The notes under the pieces: model-generated
Databases searched by the model: none
Seen by the model: only the letters and a program-made list of their open reading frames with translations
What the model was told of the DNA's origin: nothing
Source of the DNA: JAGVSR01 sp031413815
GTDB taxonomy: Bacteria > Pseudomonadota > Alphaproteobacteria > Rhizobiales > Hyphomicrobiaceae
Assembly (NCBI GenBank): GCA_031413815.1
Contig: JANOFU010000095.1
Span: 30,061 to 94,060, forward strand
Direction of reading: 5' to 3'
DNA: 64,000 nucleotides
Translations under genes and position numbers: made by a program
In this document: positions 17,735-25,470 of the stretch, piece after piece
Numbering within the stretch: position 1 is the stretch's first letter
How the letters are laid out: the number at the start of each line of letters is the position of its first letter

Positions 17735-20245
17735 ATGGACGGCCGTTTTCGTAGAGAAGATCTCGAGCGACTTCTCGAACTGGTCGATACCAGGCCGGCT
17801 CCGTCTGTGCACGGAGACGGCGTACTGGCTGCTGCGCCCGCCCTAAGCCCCTTGAATCACCAAATCTGGATTGATCGCCTGCGCACCGAAACAGGTGGAA
17901 CGTGGGATGACGATCTGTATTTAGATGCGGCCAATATTCTGGAAATTGCGAACCATCAGCAGAGCGTTTTTCAATCGTTCAACAGTGCGCTGCGCCAAGC
18001 TTTTCCTGGTCCAGAGTCAGACACTGTGCCAGAAATTGACGCCGCAGCAGGAGTCGTTTCGCGAGCCGTTGCCGCTGGATATATCTCCAGCGATCAAATC
18101 ATCTCTTGGCCAGCGGCCGACCCGGCGAGCGGCGTGTCTGCCCAGTCTGCAGGAGCAGCCCTGCCAGATCTGGCGCATGTGCCCTCCGCGGACACGGTTG
18201 GTTTTATGCCCGAGCCCGTGGGGCCGAACCGGCAGGGTAGCCTTGCGGCCATCACCGGTGACCGTGGCCGCGACGGCGAAAGCGCTGTTTTCAGCGTCGT
18301 TCGCTCCAACCTGTTCTTGCAAACTGGTCTTGCTTTTTTGCAGCCGTACCAAAATTGGGACGACTTCCAATCCCGCAATTCGTTACCCAGCGACCTGATC
18401 CAAGACCTCAAGTCAGCCTATCCCGATGGGCTTGAGAAAATGGACCTGTGGGTCGGCGGGCTGGCCGAAGCGCCTCTGGGCTCGCTGCTTGGCCCAACCC
18501 TTGCAGCAGCCGTCCAAGAGCAGCTTGGCAACGGGCGGCTCTTGAATGCCAGCGGCGACGCCCAGTTGCCCGGCGACATACCTCATACTTCTGAAATTCA
18601 TTCTACAGATTATTCTGATTTTGCCATGCGCCCAACCGGGGAAATGAATGCCGGTGATGCTCACACGTCTGATGCGCTGGCTGGCGCAACGGGCGCGAAA
18701 TTTCTCGTCGGGTCGAGTGGATCTGATGTCCTGCGCGGCAGCGATGGCGACGATATCATCTTAGGCCTCGGCGGCAACGACCTGCTGTTCGGCGGCGGCG
18801 GCAATGACATTCTCGATGGCGGCACGGGCGCTGACGTGCTGGCCGGTGAATACGGTGATGACACCTACCGCGTCGATGACACATTTGATCAGGTGATGGA
18901 AGCTGCTGGCGAAGGTACCGACACCGTCGAGACGAATCTTGACGCCTATGACACGCCAGACAATGTCGAGAACATCACGTACACAGGGTCGCGTGGATTC
19001 AGTGGTTCTGGCAACCAACTCAACAACACGATCACTGGCGGGTCTGCGAACGATCGCCTTGCCGGCAACGGTGGCGACGACGTCCTGACTGGCGGCGGCG
19101 GCAATGATCTTCTCGAAGGCGGGGCAGGCGATGATCACCTGTCCGGTGGCGATGGCAATGACATTCTAGCGGGTGGCAGCGGCAGCGACGTCATCTCCGG
19201 CGGCGACGGTGATGATGTGATCACGGGCGGCGACCTTGAGGATGCTGTCGACTGCTTGGCGTTGGACGCCGTTGCAGACGACGTCCCGGACAGCAGCCCG
19301 CCAATCGGTGCCACGAATTCGCTGGCCATAGAACCGGTCAGCATGTCCAGCGAAGCACCGGCCGGCTCAAGCACCGATACGATTGTCATCAACGGCCCGG
19401 CGGCTGCGGTGCCCGAGACGGAAGCCTCCGGCGAAAGCAGCATCAACGAGCCCTCGCTCAACATTCGTATCGTCTCCGAGAACATCGACATTCTGGTGCA
19501 GGTTGGGACCGGTGACACCCTAGGGGGCAACCAGCAAGACCCAGCCTTCACCCTCACGCTGACCGCGCCCGGCACCGAACCGGCCACCGGAGCTTCAGAA
19601 GTCGGCAGCGCGTCCGGCAGCGTCGTCCCTGACGAGCACGGCAATCTCGTCCTCAACGGCGATCCAGCTGACAGCGAGGCAGCCGAGTCGCTGGTCGAAA
19701 TGCCAGCAGCACCTGCCGGTTTCGACTTGATCATTTTCGTCGGCGGCGGCGACAGCGGCGTCTCTGATCGCGACATTCTCGATGCGCTTGCCGGTCAGAT
19801 CACGGGCGACGTCCTCGACGGGGGCGCTGGCAATGACCGCGTCTTCGGCGGTGACGGCGACGATCTGGTTCTTGGCGGAGATGGCGAGGATACGGTGTGC
19901 GGCGGCGAAGGTGACGACACCATCGACGGCGGCGAGGGCAATGACTGGGTCATTTCCGACCAGGGCAACGACTACATTCTATTTACCCGCGGCAGCGACA
20001 CCATCTCGCTGCGGCCAGGCTTCGGCAACGACGTCGTGATTGGCTTCGATTCTCAGTCTAGCGGTCCAGGTGGGCAAGACCGCATCGATGTATCGGCTTA
20101 CGGCTTCGCCGAAGACGCCTTCGGTTCAGCTATTCTTCTGATCTACGACGGGGAAGCCACGATCGTCCAGATCGGCGGCGACAGCCTCAGACTTATGCTC
20201 ACTGACTTGGAGACGATGGACCGGAACGACTTTATTTTCTCGTGA
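17735..20245 (+). CDS. RTX protein with degenerate animal-peroxidase-like N-terminal domain
   Basis: The 836-residue protein is a second likely type I secretion substrate. Its first 290 residues look like a cut-down animal peroxidase: LNHQIWIDRLRTETG resembles the peroxidase EHNR region, RGRD (177-180) and DLWVGGLAE (237-245) are peroxidase landmarks, and GSLLGPTLAAAVQEQL fits the following helix. The distal-His segment and the RFGH proximal-His segment are missing, so heme catalysis is unlikely. RTX repeats lie at about 323-500 and 684-742, separated by a Ser/Ala/Glu-rich linker, and the C-terminus resembles a type I secretion signal. Its role could be as a partner, scaffold or decoy of the large peroxidase; this is inference. 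No good ribosome-binding site precedes the ATG. Confidence 0.82.
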   Translation: MDGRFRREDLERLLELVDTRPAPSVHGDGVLAAAPALSPLNHQIWIDRLRTETGGTWDDDLYLDAANILEIANHQQSVFQSFNSALRQAFPGPESDTVPEIDAAAGVVSRAVAAGYISSDQIISWPAADPASGVSAQSAGAALPDLAHVPSADTVGFMPEPVGPNRQGSLAAITGDRGRDGESAVFSVVRSNLFLQTGLAFLQPYQNWDDFQSRNSLPSDLIQDLKSAYPDGLEKMDLWVGGLAEAPLGSLLGPTLAAAVQEQLGNGRLLNASGDAQLPGDIPHTSEIHSTDYSDFAMRPTGEMNAGDAHTSDALAGATGAKFLVGSSGSDVLRGSDGDDIILGLGGNDLLFGGGGNDILDGGTGADVLAGEYGDDTYRVDDTFDQVMEAAGEGTDTVETNLDAYDTPDNVENITYTGSRGFSGSGNQLNNTITGGSANDRLAGNGGDDVLTGGGGNDLLEGGAGDDHLSGGDGNDILAGGSGSDVISGGDGDDVITGGDLEDAVDCLALDAVADDVPDSSPPIGATNSLAIEPVSMSSEAPAGSSTDTIVINGPAAAVPETEASGESSINEPSLNIRIVSENIDILVQVGTGDTLGGNQQDPAFTLTLTAPGTEPATGASEVGSASGSVVPDEHGNLVLNGDPADSEAAESLVEMPAAPAGFDLIIFVGGGDSGVSDRDILDALAGQITGDVLDGGAGNDRVFGGDGDDLVLGGDGEDTVCGGEGDDTIDGGEGNDWVISDQGNDYILFTRGSDTISLRPGFGNDVVIGFDSQSSGPGGQDRIDVSAYGFAEDAFGSAILLIYDGEATIVQIGGDSLRLMLTDLETMDRNDFIFS

Positions 20246-20285
20246 CGTGACGTGCATTTCAACTGCATCAGGGGACTCACGAATC

Positions 20286-20313
20286 CTGAAACAATTTCCA
20301 AACATTGTTTCAG
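20286..20313. promoter_or_regulatory. 10-bp inverted repeat upstream of the secretion ABC gene
   Basis: CTGAAACAAT-N8-ATTGTTTCAG is a perfect inverted repeat centred 42 bases upstream of the GTG of the ABC transporter gene. It is AT-rich and not followed by an immediate T-run, so an operator or attenuator fits better than a strong terminator. It could set secretion-gene expression apart from the substrate genes. Confidence 0.45.
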
Positions 20314-20341
20314 CGATTGCCATTTTTGGGGTTAGCGTATC

Positions 20342-22072
20342 GTGACCAGGCAAAACACATCAGGCTTTAGCCTTCTGGGTTCCTTCAAGGGAACCGCAGC
20401 GGCCATGGCTGTGATTTCTGGAACCGTCAACATTCTGGCTCTGACGGGCTCGTTCTACATGCTCCAGGTCTATGACCGGGTGCTGGCCAGCCGCAGCGTT
20501 TCGACGCTGGTTGCTCTCTCGATCCTGGCTTTGGGGCTGTACATGTTCCAAGGCGTGCTCGAGATCATGCGTTCCCAGATCCTGGTGCGCCTTGGTGGCC
20601 GGATCGATCGCCAGTTGATGGCCCCTGCTCATACGGCGGCCATGAGAATGTCGCTGCTGGGACGCCAAAGCGGCGAAGCGCAACAACCGGTCCGCGATAC
20701 CGAGACGATCCGTACGTTCCTGTCAGGCCAGGGCCCCATCGCGATCCTCGATATGCCGTGGATGCCGCTGTTCATCGGGTTCGTGTTCCTGCTGCATCCG
20801 ATCCTCGGTTGGATCACGCTCGGCGGCGCGGTGCTGCTGGTCACGATGACGATGCTGACCGAGTATAAGACGAAGATGCCGACAATGGGTCTGATCCAGT
20901 CGAACGCGAAGCGCTCGTCACTGCTGGATGCCCATATGCGCAACGCCGAAGTGCTTCAGGCCATGGGCTTTGGCCACCGGGCCCTCAACCGATTCATCAA
21001 TGCCAATCAGGACTATCTGACGACGCAGCAGTCGCTGTCGGATATCACCAGCGGCTTCTCCGCCGTCTCACGAACCATCAGGTTGATCTTGCAATCGGCC
21101 CTTCTAGGGGTCGGGGCATTCCTCGTGATCGCGGGCGAAATGTCGGCTGGTGCCATCATTGCCTGCTCCATCGCATCGTCGCGAGCCTACGCACCAATTG
21201 AAGTCGCGCTGGCCAATTGGAAGGGCTTTATCGCGGCCCGCCAAGCCGCAGCACGGTTGTCAAAAACGGTCGACTTGGCCAACGGGGACGACGATCGCCT
21301 GGAACTCCCCGCTCCGGTCAAGACGCTTTCCATCGAGAACATCACCGTTGCCATCCCGGGCTCTCAGCGCGCGGTGATCAATGGCGTTTCGATGCAGCTC
21401 AACGCGGGTCAAGCGCTGGCGGTCATCGGCCAGAGTGCCGCTGGCAAATCGTCGCTCGCCCGCGCCATTGTCGGCGTTTGGGCGCCCGCACGCGGGACGA
21501 TCCGGCTGGACGGCGGCGATCTCAGAAGTTGGTCGCCAGACCGTCTCGGCGATCACATCGGTTACCTGCCGCAGGACGTGGAACTGTTTGACGGGTCCAT
21601 CACCGACAACATCGCCCGGTTTACTGATGAGCCCGACAGCCTGCAGGTGATTGCTGCGGCACAGGCAGCGGGCGTCCACGAAATGATCCTGCGCCTGCCG
21701 GACGGGTATGAAACTCGCCTCGGCGAAGGTGGCATGGCGCTGTCAGCTGGCCAGCGCCAGCGCATCGCCCTTGCGCGGGCGCTGTTTGGCAATCCATTTC
21801 TTGTCGTTCTTGACGAGCCGAATTCCAACCTCGATGCCGAGGGTGAAGAAGCCCTCGCTGGCGCCATCAAGAGTGTTCGCGACCGTGGCGGAATTGTCGT
21901 CGTGGTGGCACATCGCTCTGGCGTTCTCGCCGCTGTCGATATGGTTGCTGTCATGGGCAACGGCCAGCTGACGGCGTTCGGTGAAAAGAATGAAGTATTG
22001 CGCAAGGCCGTGAAGCCCGTGCCAGTTCCGGCACTCGCAGTGGCCGAACCGCGCGTTCAGCAGCACGCCTAG
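20342..22072 (+). CDS. Type I secretion ABC transporter (PrtD family)
   Basis: The 576-residue protein combines an N-terminal membrane domain of about six helices (VISGTVNILALTGSFYMLQVYDRV is the typical opening of this family) with a C-terminal ATPase. The Walker A is GQSAAGKSS, the ABC signature is LSAGQRQRIALARAL (Ala for the usual Gly), and the Walker B is FLVVLDEPNSNLD. There is no N-terminal C39-like domain, as is usual for PrtD/LapB-distant exporters of RTX proteases. Together with the next gene and an outer-membrane channel encoded elsewhere, it should export the two RTX proteins upstream directly from cytoplasm to outside. It starts with GTG. Confidence 0.92.
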   Translation: MTRQNTSGFSLLGSFKGTAAAMAVISGTVNILALTGSFYMLQVYDRVLASRSVSTLVALSILALGLYMFQGVLEIMRSQILVRLGGRIDRQLMAPAHTAAMRMSLLGRQSGEAQQPVRDTETIRTFLSGQGPIAILDMPWMPLFIGFVFLLHPILGWITLGGAVLLVTMTMLTEYKTKMPTMGLIQSNAKRSSLLDAHMRNAEVLQAMGFGHRALNRFINANQDYLTTQQSLSDITSGFSAVSRTIRLILQSALLGVGAFLVIAGEMSAGAIIACSIASSRAYAPIEVALANWKGFIAARQAAARLSKTVDLANGDDDRLELPAPVKTLSIENITVAIPGSQRAVINGVSMQLNAGQALAVIGQSAAGKSSLARAIVGVWAPARGTIRLDGGDLRSWSPDRLGDHIGYLPQDVELFDGSITDNIARFTDEPDSLQVIAAAQAAGVHEMILRLPDGYETRLGEGGMALSAGQRQRIALARALFGNPFLVVLDEPNSNLDAEGEEALAGAIKSVRDRGGIVVVVAHRSGVLAAVDMVAVMGNGQLTAFGEKNEVLRKAVKPVPVPALAVAEPRVQQHA

Positions 22073-22135
22073 TCACGACCGGCGTTTCTGAGTGCAAGTT
22101 TTTTAGTCTTGTTACTAAGTCTGGGAGATTGCCCG

Positions 22136-23464
22136 ATGACACTCACCGCCCGCCCGCAACCCAACGCATCGTCTGACAATGGACTGAATGGCCGGATTAT
22201 CTGGGGGTTGAGTATCGTCACGCTGGTGGCGCTTGGCATCGGCGGCTGGGGCATGAACGCCAAGCTGTCGGGAGCTGTCATCGCACCCGGCCACGTGGTT
22301 GTCGAAAGCAACATCAAGAAGGTGCAGCATCCAACCGGCGGCGTAGTCGGAGAAATTTTCGTCAAGAGCGGCGATCACGTCAACGCAGGCGACGTCGTCA
22401 TGCGTCTCGACGACACGCAGACCAAAGCCAACCTGGGCATCATCCTGACCCAGCTGACAGAACTCAATGGCCGCAAAGCGCGTCTCGCCGCCGAACGCGA
22501 CAATCTCGATAAAATCGAATTCCCTGATGTATACGATGCCTTGAGCGACCGGCCGGACCCGCAAGCCCAGCGGGTTGCCAACGGCGAGCGCCGCCTGTTT
22601 GAAGTCAAACGCAGGCTCGCCGACGGCCGCAAAGCGCAACTGCGCTCGCGTATCGAACAATTCCGCAGCGAAATTGCGGGTCTCGCCCAACAGGAAAAAT
22701 CAAAGTCTAGGGAACTGAGGCTGGTCAAGGAAGAGCTCGACCGCCTGGAAGCATTGTACGCCAAGAAGCTCGTGCCGCAGACCCGCGTGCTCGCCATGCA
22801 GCGCGATGAAGCACGCATCCAAGGCGAACACGGGGCCTTGCTGGCTCAAACCGCCCGCGTCGGCGGGCAAATCAACGAAACCGAGTTGCAGATCCTTGAG
22901 ATTGATGAAAACGCCATCACGGAAAGCCAAAAAGAGTATCGCGAAGTGGAAGCCCGCGTTGCAGAACTGGACGAGCGGCGGATTGGTGCTGAAGACATCA
23001 TGAAACGCATTGATCTGCGCGCACCCCGGTCCGGCATCGTCCACGAACTGGCTGTGCACACCGTCGGCGGCGTTATCGCTCCCGGCGATACGGTGATGGG
23101 CATCGTGCCGAAGGAAGACGCCAAAACAGTCGAAGTGCGGCTGATGCCGACCGATATCGATCAAGTGACCGTTGGGCAGCACGCGGTCCTGCGGTTCCCC
23201 GCCTTCAATCAGCGCGTCACGCCGGAGATCAATGGCAAGATCTCGCGACTGGCCGCCGACGTGTCCAAGGACCCGCAAACCGGCATTGAATATTATGTAG
23301 CCCGCGTGAGCGTCACCAACGACGAGTTCGGAAAACTGGGCAAAGTCCAATTGGTGCCCGGCATGCCGGTCGAATCCTACATCCAAACTGGCGATCGCAC
23401 GGCGCTGTCGTACATCACCAAACCGCTGTCGGATAACTTCGCCCGGTCGTTCAAAGACGAGTGA
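22136..23464 (+). CDS. Type I secretion membrane-fusion protein (HlyD/PrtE family)
   Basis: The 442-residue periplasmic adaptor starts at an ATG with GGGAG 8 bases upstream. A single transmembrane helix (about residues 18-40) is followed by a lipoyl-like half domain (GGVVGEIFVKSGDHVNAGDVVMRLDD, split in the sequence by variable residues), a long coiled-coil hairpin at about 100-280, the second lipoyl half (IDLRAPRSGIVHEL) and a beta-barrel domain ending in GMPVESYIQTGDRTALSYI. It links the ABC exporter to a TolC-type channel, which is not encoded in the window. It lies 63 bases after the ABC gene and is the last gene before a terminator. Confidence 0.92.
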   Translation: MTLTARPQPNASSDNGLNGRIIWGLSIVTLVALGIGGWGMNAKLSGAVIAPGHVVVESNIKKVQHPTGGVVGEIFVKSGDHVNAGDVVMRLDDTQTKANLGIILTQLTELNGRKARLAAERDNLDKIEFPDVYDALSDRPDPQAQRVANGERRLFEVKRRLADGRKAQLRSRIEQFRSEIAGLAQQEKSKSRELRLVKEELDRLEALYAKKLVPQTRVLAMQRDEARIQGEHGALLAQTARVGGQINETELQILEIDENAITESQKEYREVEARVAELDERRIGAEDIMKRIDLRAPRSGIVHELAVHTVGGVIAPGDTVMGIVPKEDAKTVEVRLMPTDIDQVTVGQHAVLRFPAFNQRVTPEINGKISRLAADVSKDPQTGIEYYVARVSVTNDEFGKLGKVQLVPGMPVESYIQTGDRTALSYITKPLSDNFARSFKDE

Positions 23465-23499
23465 GGCAGGCAGCAGGCCGGATACGCGTGTATGCTGTC

Positions 23500-23531
23500 A
23501 GGGCGGGCCTCAAGCTCGCCCTTATTTTTTT
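23500..23531 (+). terminator. Rho-independent terminator of the type I secretion operon
   Basis: AGGGCGGG pairs with CTCGCCCT (8 bp with one G-U pair) across a 7-base loop, and TATTTTTTT follows at once. It lies 36 bases after the HlyD-family stop codon. Confidence 0.85.
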
Positions 23532-23568
23532 CCAGACCTATCATGGTGTTGCGCAGGACGCGATCTCT

Positions 23569-23706
23569 CTCTCCCCTTGGGGAGAGGGTTAGGGTGAGGG
23601 GGCGTGCCTCGAACTTTGTACCGAACTGGAGGCCCCCTCACCCGGCGCGGATCAGGGAACTCAAGCCACTGAGGGAACTGGGCCGCTGCGGCCGCTCCCC
23701 AAGGGG
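23569..23706. repeat. Palindromic intergenic repeat, family 1 (variant copy)
   Basis: CTCTCCCC-TT-GGGGAGAG forms a perfect hairpin and is followed by GGTTAGGGTGAGGGG, the signature of this family. GTGAGGGGGC at 23594 pairs with GCCCCCTCAC at 23632. A CTCCCCAAGGGGA remnant lies near 23694. Related copies are at 32667, 35918 and 48234. Confidence 0.7.
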
Positions 23707-23901
23707 ACAGGCACTTTCGCGAGCCAACCGGACAGCCATAAGGTGCCCCCCCGGTCACCCTTTCGCCGGTTGTGTCGCAAAAAGTAAAATCAGCGTCTTG
23801 TCCGGCTGAACCTCGGGGACAGGAGTTCAGTATCCCTTTCTCACTGTGTCACGAGGCCGTATCGTCGGCCTAGCCCCACGCATTCAGCCCAGAGACGCCG
23901 T

Positions 23902-25155
23902 GTGAAGAAGGACTACTCCGTCTGGTCGCTGTTCAAGCAGGGCCTTCGTCACAACGAGGGCTGGGATCCGGCATGGCGCAGCGCCGAGCCCAAGCCGTCG
24001 TACGATGTCATCATCGTTGGCGCGGGCGGCCACGGCCTTGCCACGGCGTACTACCTGGCCAAAGAGCACGGTGTCCGCGATATCGCCGTCATTGAGAAGG
24101 GCTATCTCGGCGGCGGCAACACGGCGCGCAACACCACGATCGTGCGCTCGAACTATTTGTGGGATGAATCGGCACTCCTCTACGAGCACTCCCTGAAATT
24201 ATGGGAAGGTTTGACCGAAGATCTCAACTTCAACGTCATGTTCAGCCAGCGCGGCGTGTTCAACTTGGGCCATACGTTACAGGACATGCGCGACATCGAG
24301 CGCCGCGTAAACGCCAACAACCTTAACGGCATTGATGCGCTGGTGCTGGACGCCGCTGAAGTCAAACGCCGCATCCCGCTGATCGATGCGTCTCGCAGCA
24401 CGCGCTTTCCTATTCTCGGAGCGAGCTTTCAGCCGCGAGCCGGTGTCGCCCGCCACGATGCCGTCGCCTGGGGTTTTGCTCGGGCAGCCAGCAAGTACGG
24501 CGTCGACATCATCGAGAACTGCGAAGTTCAGGGTATGGACATCGCCGGAGGGCGCATCAAAGGCCTGCAAACGAGTCGCGGCACCATCAGTTCCGAGCGA
24601 ATTGGCTGCGTGGCCGCTGGGCATTCGTCGGTGCTCGCCAGAATGGCCGGCATCCGCATGCCGCTTGAAAGCCATCCGCTGCAAGCCTTCGTCTCGGAAA
24701 GCCTCAAGCCGTGCCTCGATACGGTGGTTATGTCGAACGCCGTACACGGCTACCTCAGCCAATCGGATAAGGGCGAACTCGTCATCGGTGCGGGCATCGA
24801 TCCCTACAACAGCTATGCGCAGCGCGGCAGCCCGCACGTCATCGACCACACGGCAGCCGCCATCATCGAACTGTTCCCGATGTTCTCGCGCGTGCGCATG
24901 AACCGGCAGTGGGGCGGCATTGTCGATACTGCGCCCGACGCCTGCCCCATCATCAGCAAAACCAAAGTCAAAGGCCTCTATTTCAACTGCGGCTGGGGCA
25001 CGGGCGGGTTCAAGGCAACTCCAGGCTCCGGCAATGTGTTTGCCCACACCATGGCCCACGATGAGCCACATCCGCTCAACCGCGCCTTCGATCTCAACCG
25101 CTTCAGCACCGGCCATCTCATTGATGAGCACGGCGCCGCCGGCGTCGCACACTGA
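23902..25155 (+). CDS. soxB: Sarcosine oxidase beta subunit
   Basis: The 417-residue flavoprotein is the catalytic subunit of heterotetrameric sarcosine oxidase, which demethylates sarcosine to glycine and passes the methyl group to tetrahydrofolate. The FAD-binding motif IIVGAGGHGLATAYYLA is at residues 37-53. GNTARNTTIVRSNY is typical of the family, and RHDAVAWG contains His185, which corresponds to the residue that carries covalent FMN in characterised enzymes. The C-terminal WGTGGFKATPGSG closes the flavin site. The start is a GTG. It is the first gene of a tightly packed soxBDAG-sdaA operon with short spacing to soxD. Confidence 0.95.
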   Translation: MKKDYSVWSLFKQGLRHNEGWDPAWRSAEPKPSYDVIIVGAGGHGLATAYYLAKEHGVRDIAVIEKGYLGGGNTARNTTIVRSNYLWDESALLYEHSLKLWEGLTEDLNFNVMFSQRGVFNLGHTLQDMRDIERRVNANNLNGIDALVLDAAEVKRRIPLIDASRSTRFPILGASFQPRAGVARHDAVAWGFARAASKYGVDIIENCEVQGMDIAGGRIKGLQTSRGTISSERIGCVAAGHSSVLARMAGIRMPLESHPLQAFVSESLKPCLDTVVMSNAVHGYLSQSDKGELVIGAGIDPYNSYAQRGSPHVIDHTAAAIIELFPMFSRVRMNRQWGGIVDTAPDACPIISKTKVKGLYFNCGWGTGGFKATPGSGNVFAHTMAHDEPHPLNRAFDLNRFSTGHLIDEHGAAGVAH

Positions 25156-25170
25156 CCTCAGGACACCAGC

Positions 25171-25470
25171 ATGTTTGTTGTCACTTGCCCGCACTGCCGC
25201 GAGACGCGCGAAGAAGAAGAGTTCAGCTACGGCGGTGAAGCGTTCATCGCGCGCCCGGCCTCGCCTGAGCATCTTGATGACGAAACCTGGGGCGACTACC
25301 TGTTCATGCGCCGGAACCCGAAGGGCTGGCACTGGGAAATGTGGGGTCATGCCACCGGCTGCCGCAAGTGGTTTGTCGTCAAGCGCCACACCGCGACGCA
25401 CGCGATCGAAGGATCCTGGACGCTTGTTGAGGGCCGCAAAGTCTACGATGCGGAAGGCAGCGGCCCATGA
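25171..25470 (+). CDS. soxD: Sarcosine oxidase delta subunit
   Basis: This 99-residue protein matches the small zinc-binding subunit of heterotetrameric sarcosine oxidase. Likely zinc ligands are Cys6, Cys9, His60 and Cys64 (CPHC and HATGC). Family motifs FSYGGEA, WGDYLFMR and NPKG are present. Its stop overlaps the start of soxA by four bases (ATGA), indicating translational coupling. Confidence 0.95.
   Translation: MFVVTCPHCRETREEEEFSYGGEAFIARPASPEHLDDETWGDYLFMRRNPKGWHWEMWGHATGCRKWFVVKRHTATHAIEGSWTLVEGRKVYDAEGSGP

Larger units (their letters stand above)
23465..23901. other. Intergenic region between the secretion operon and soxB
   Basis: About 440 bases with an intrinsic terminator at 23500-23531, a palindromic repeat element at about 23569-23706 and the presumed sox promoter. 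A small hairpin (CTTGTCC with GGACAGG, 23796-23824) lies about 80 bases before soxB. No gene is supported. Confidence 0.6.
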
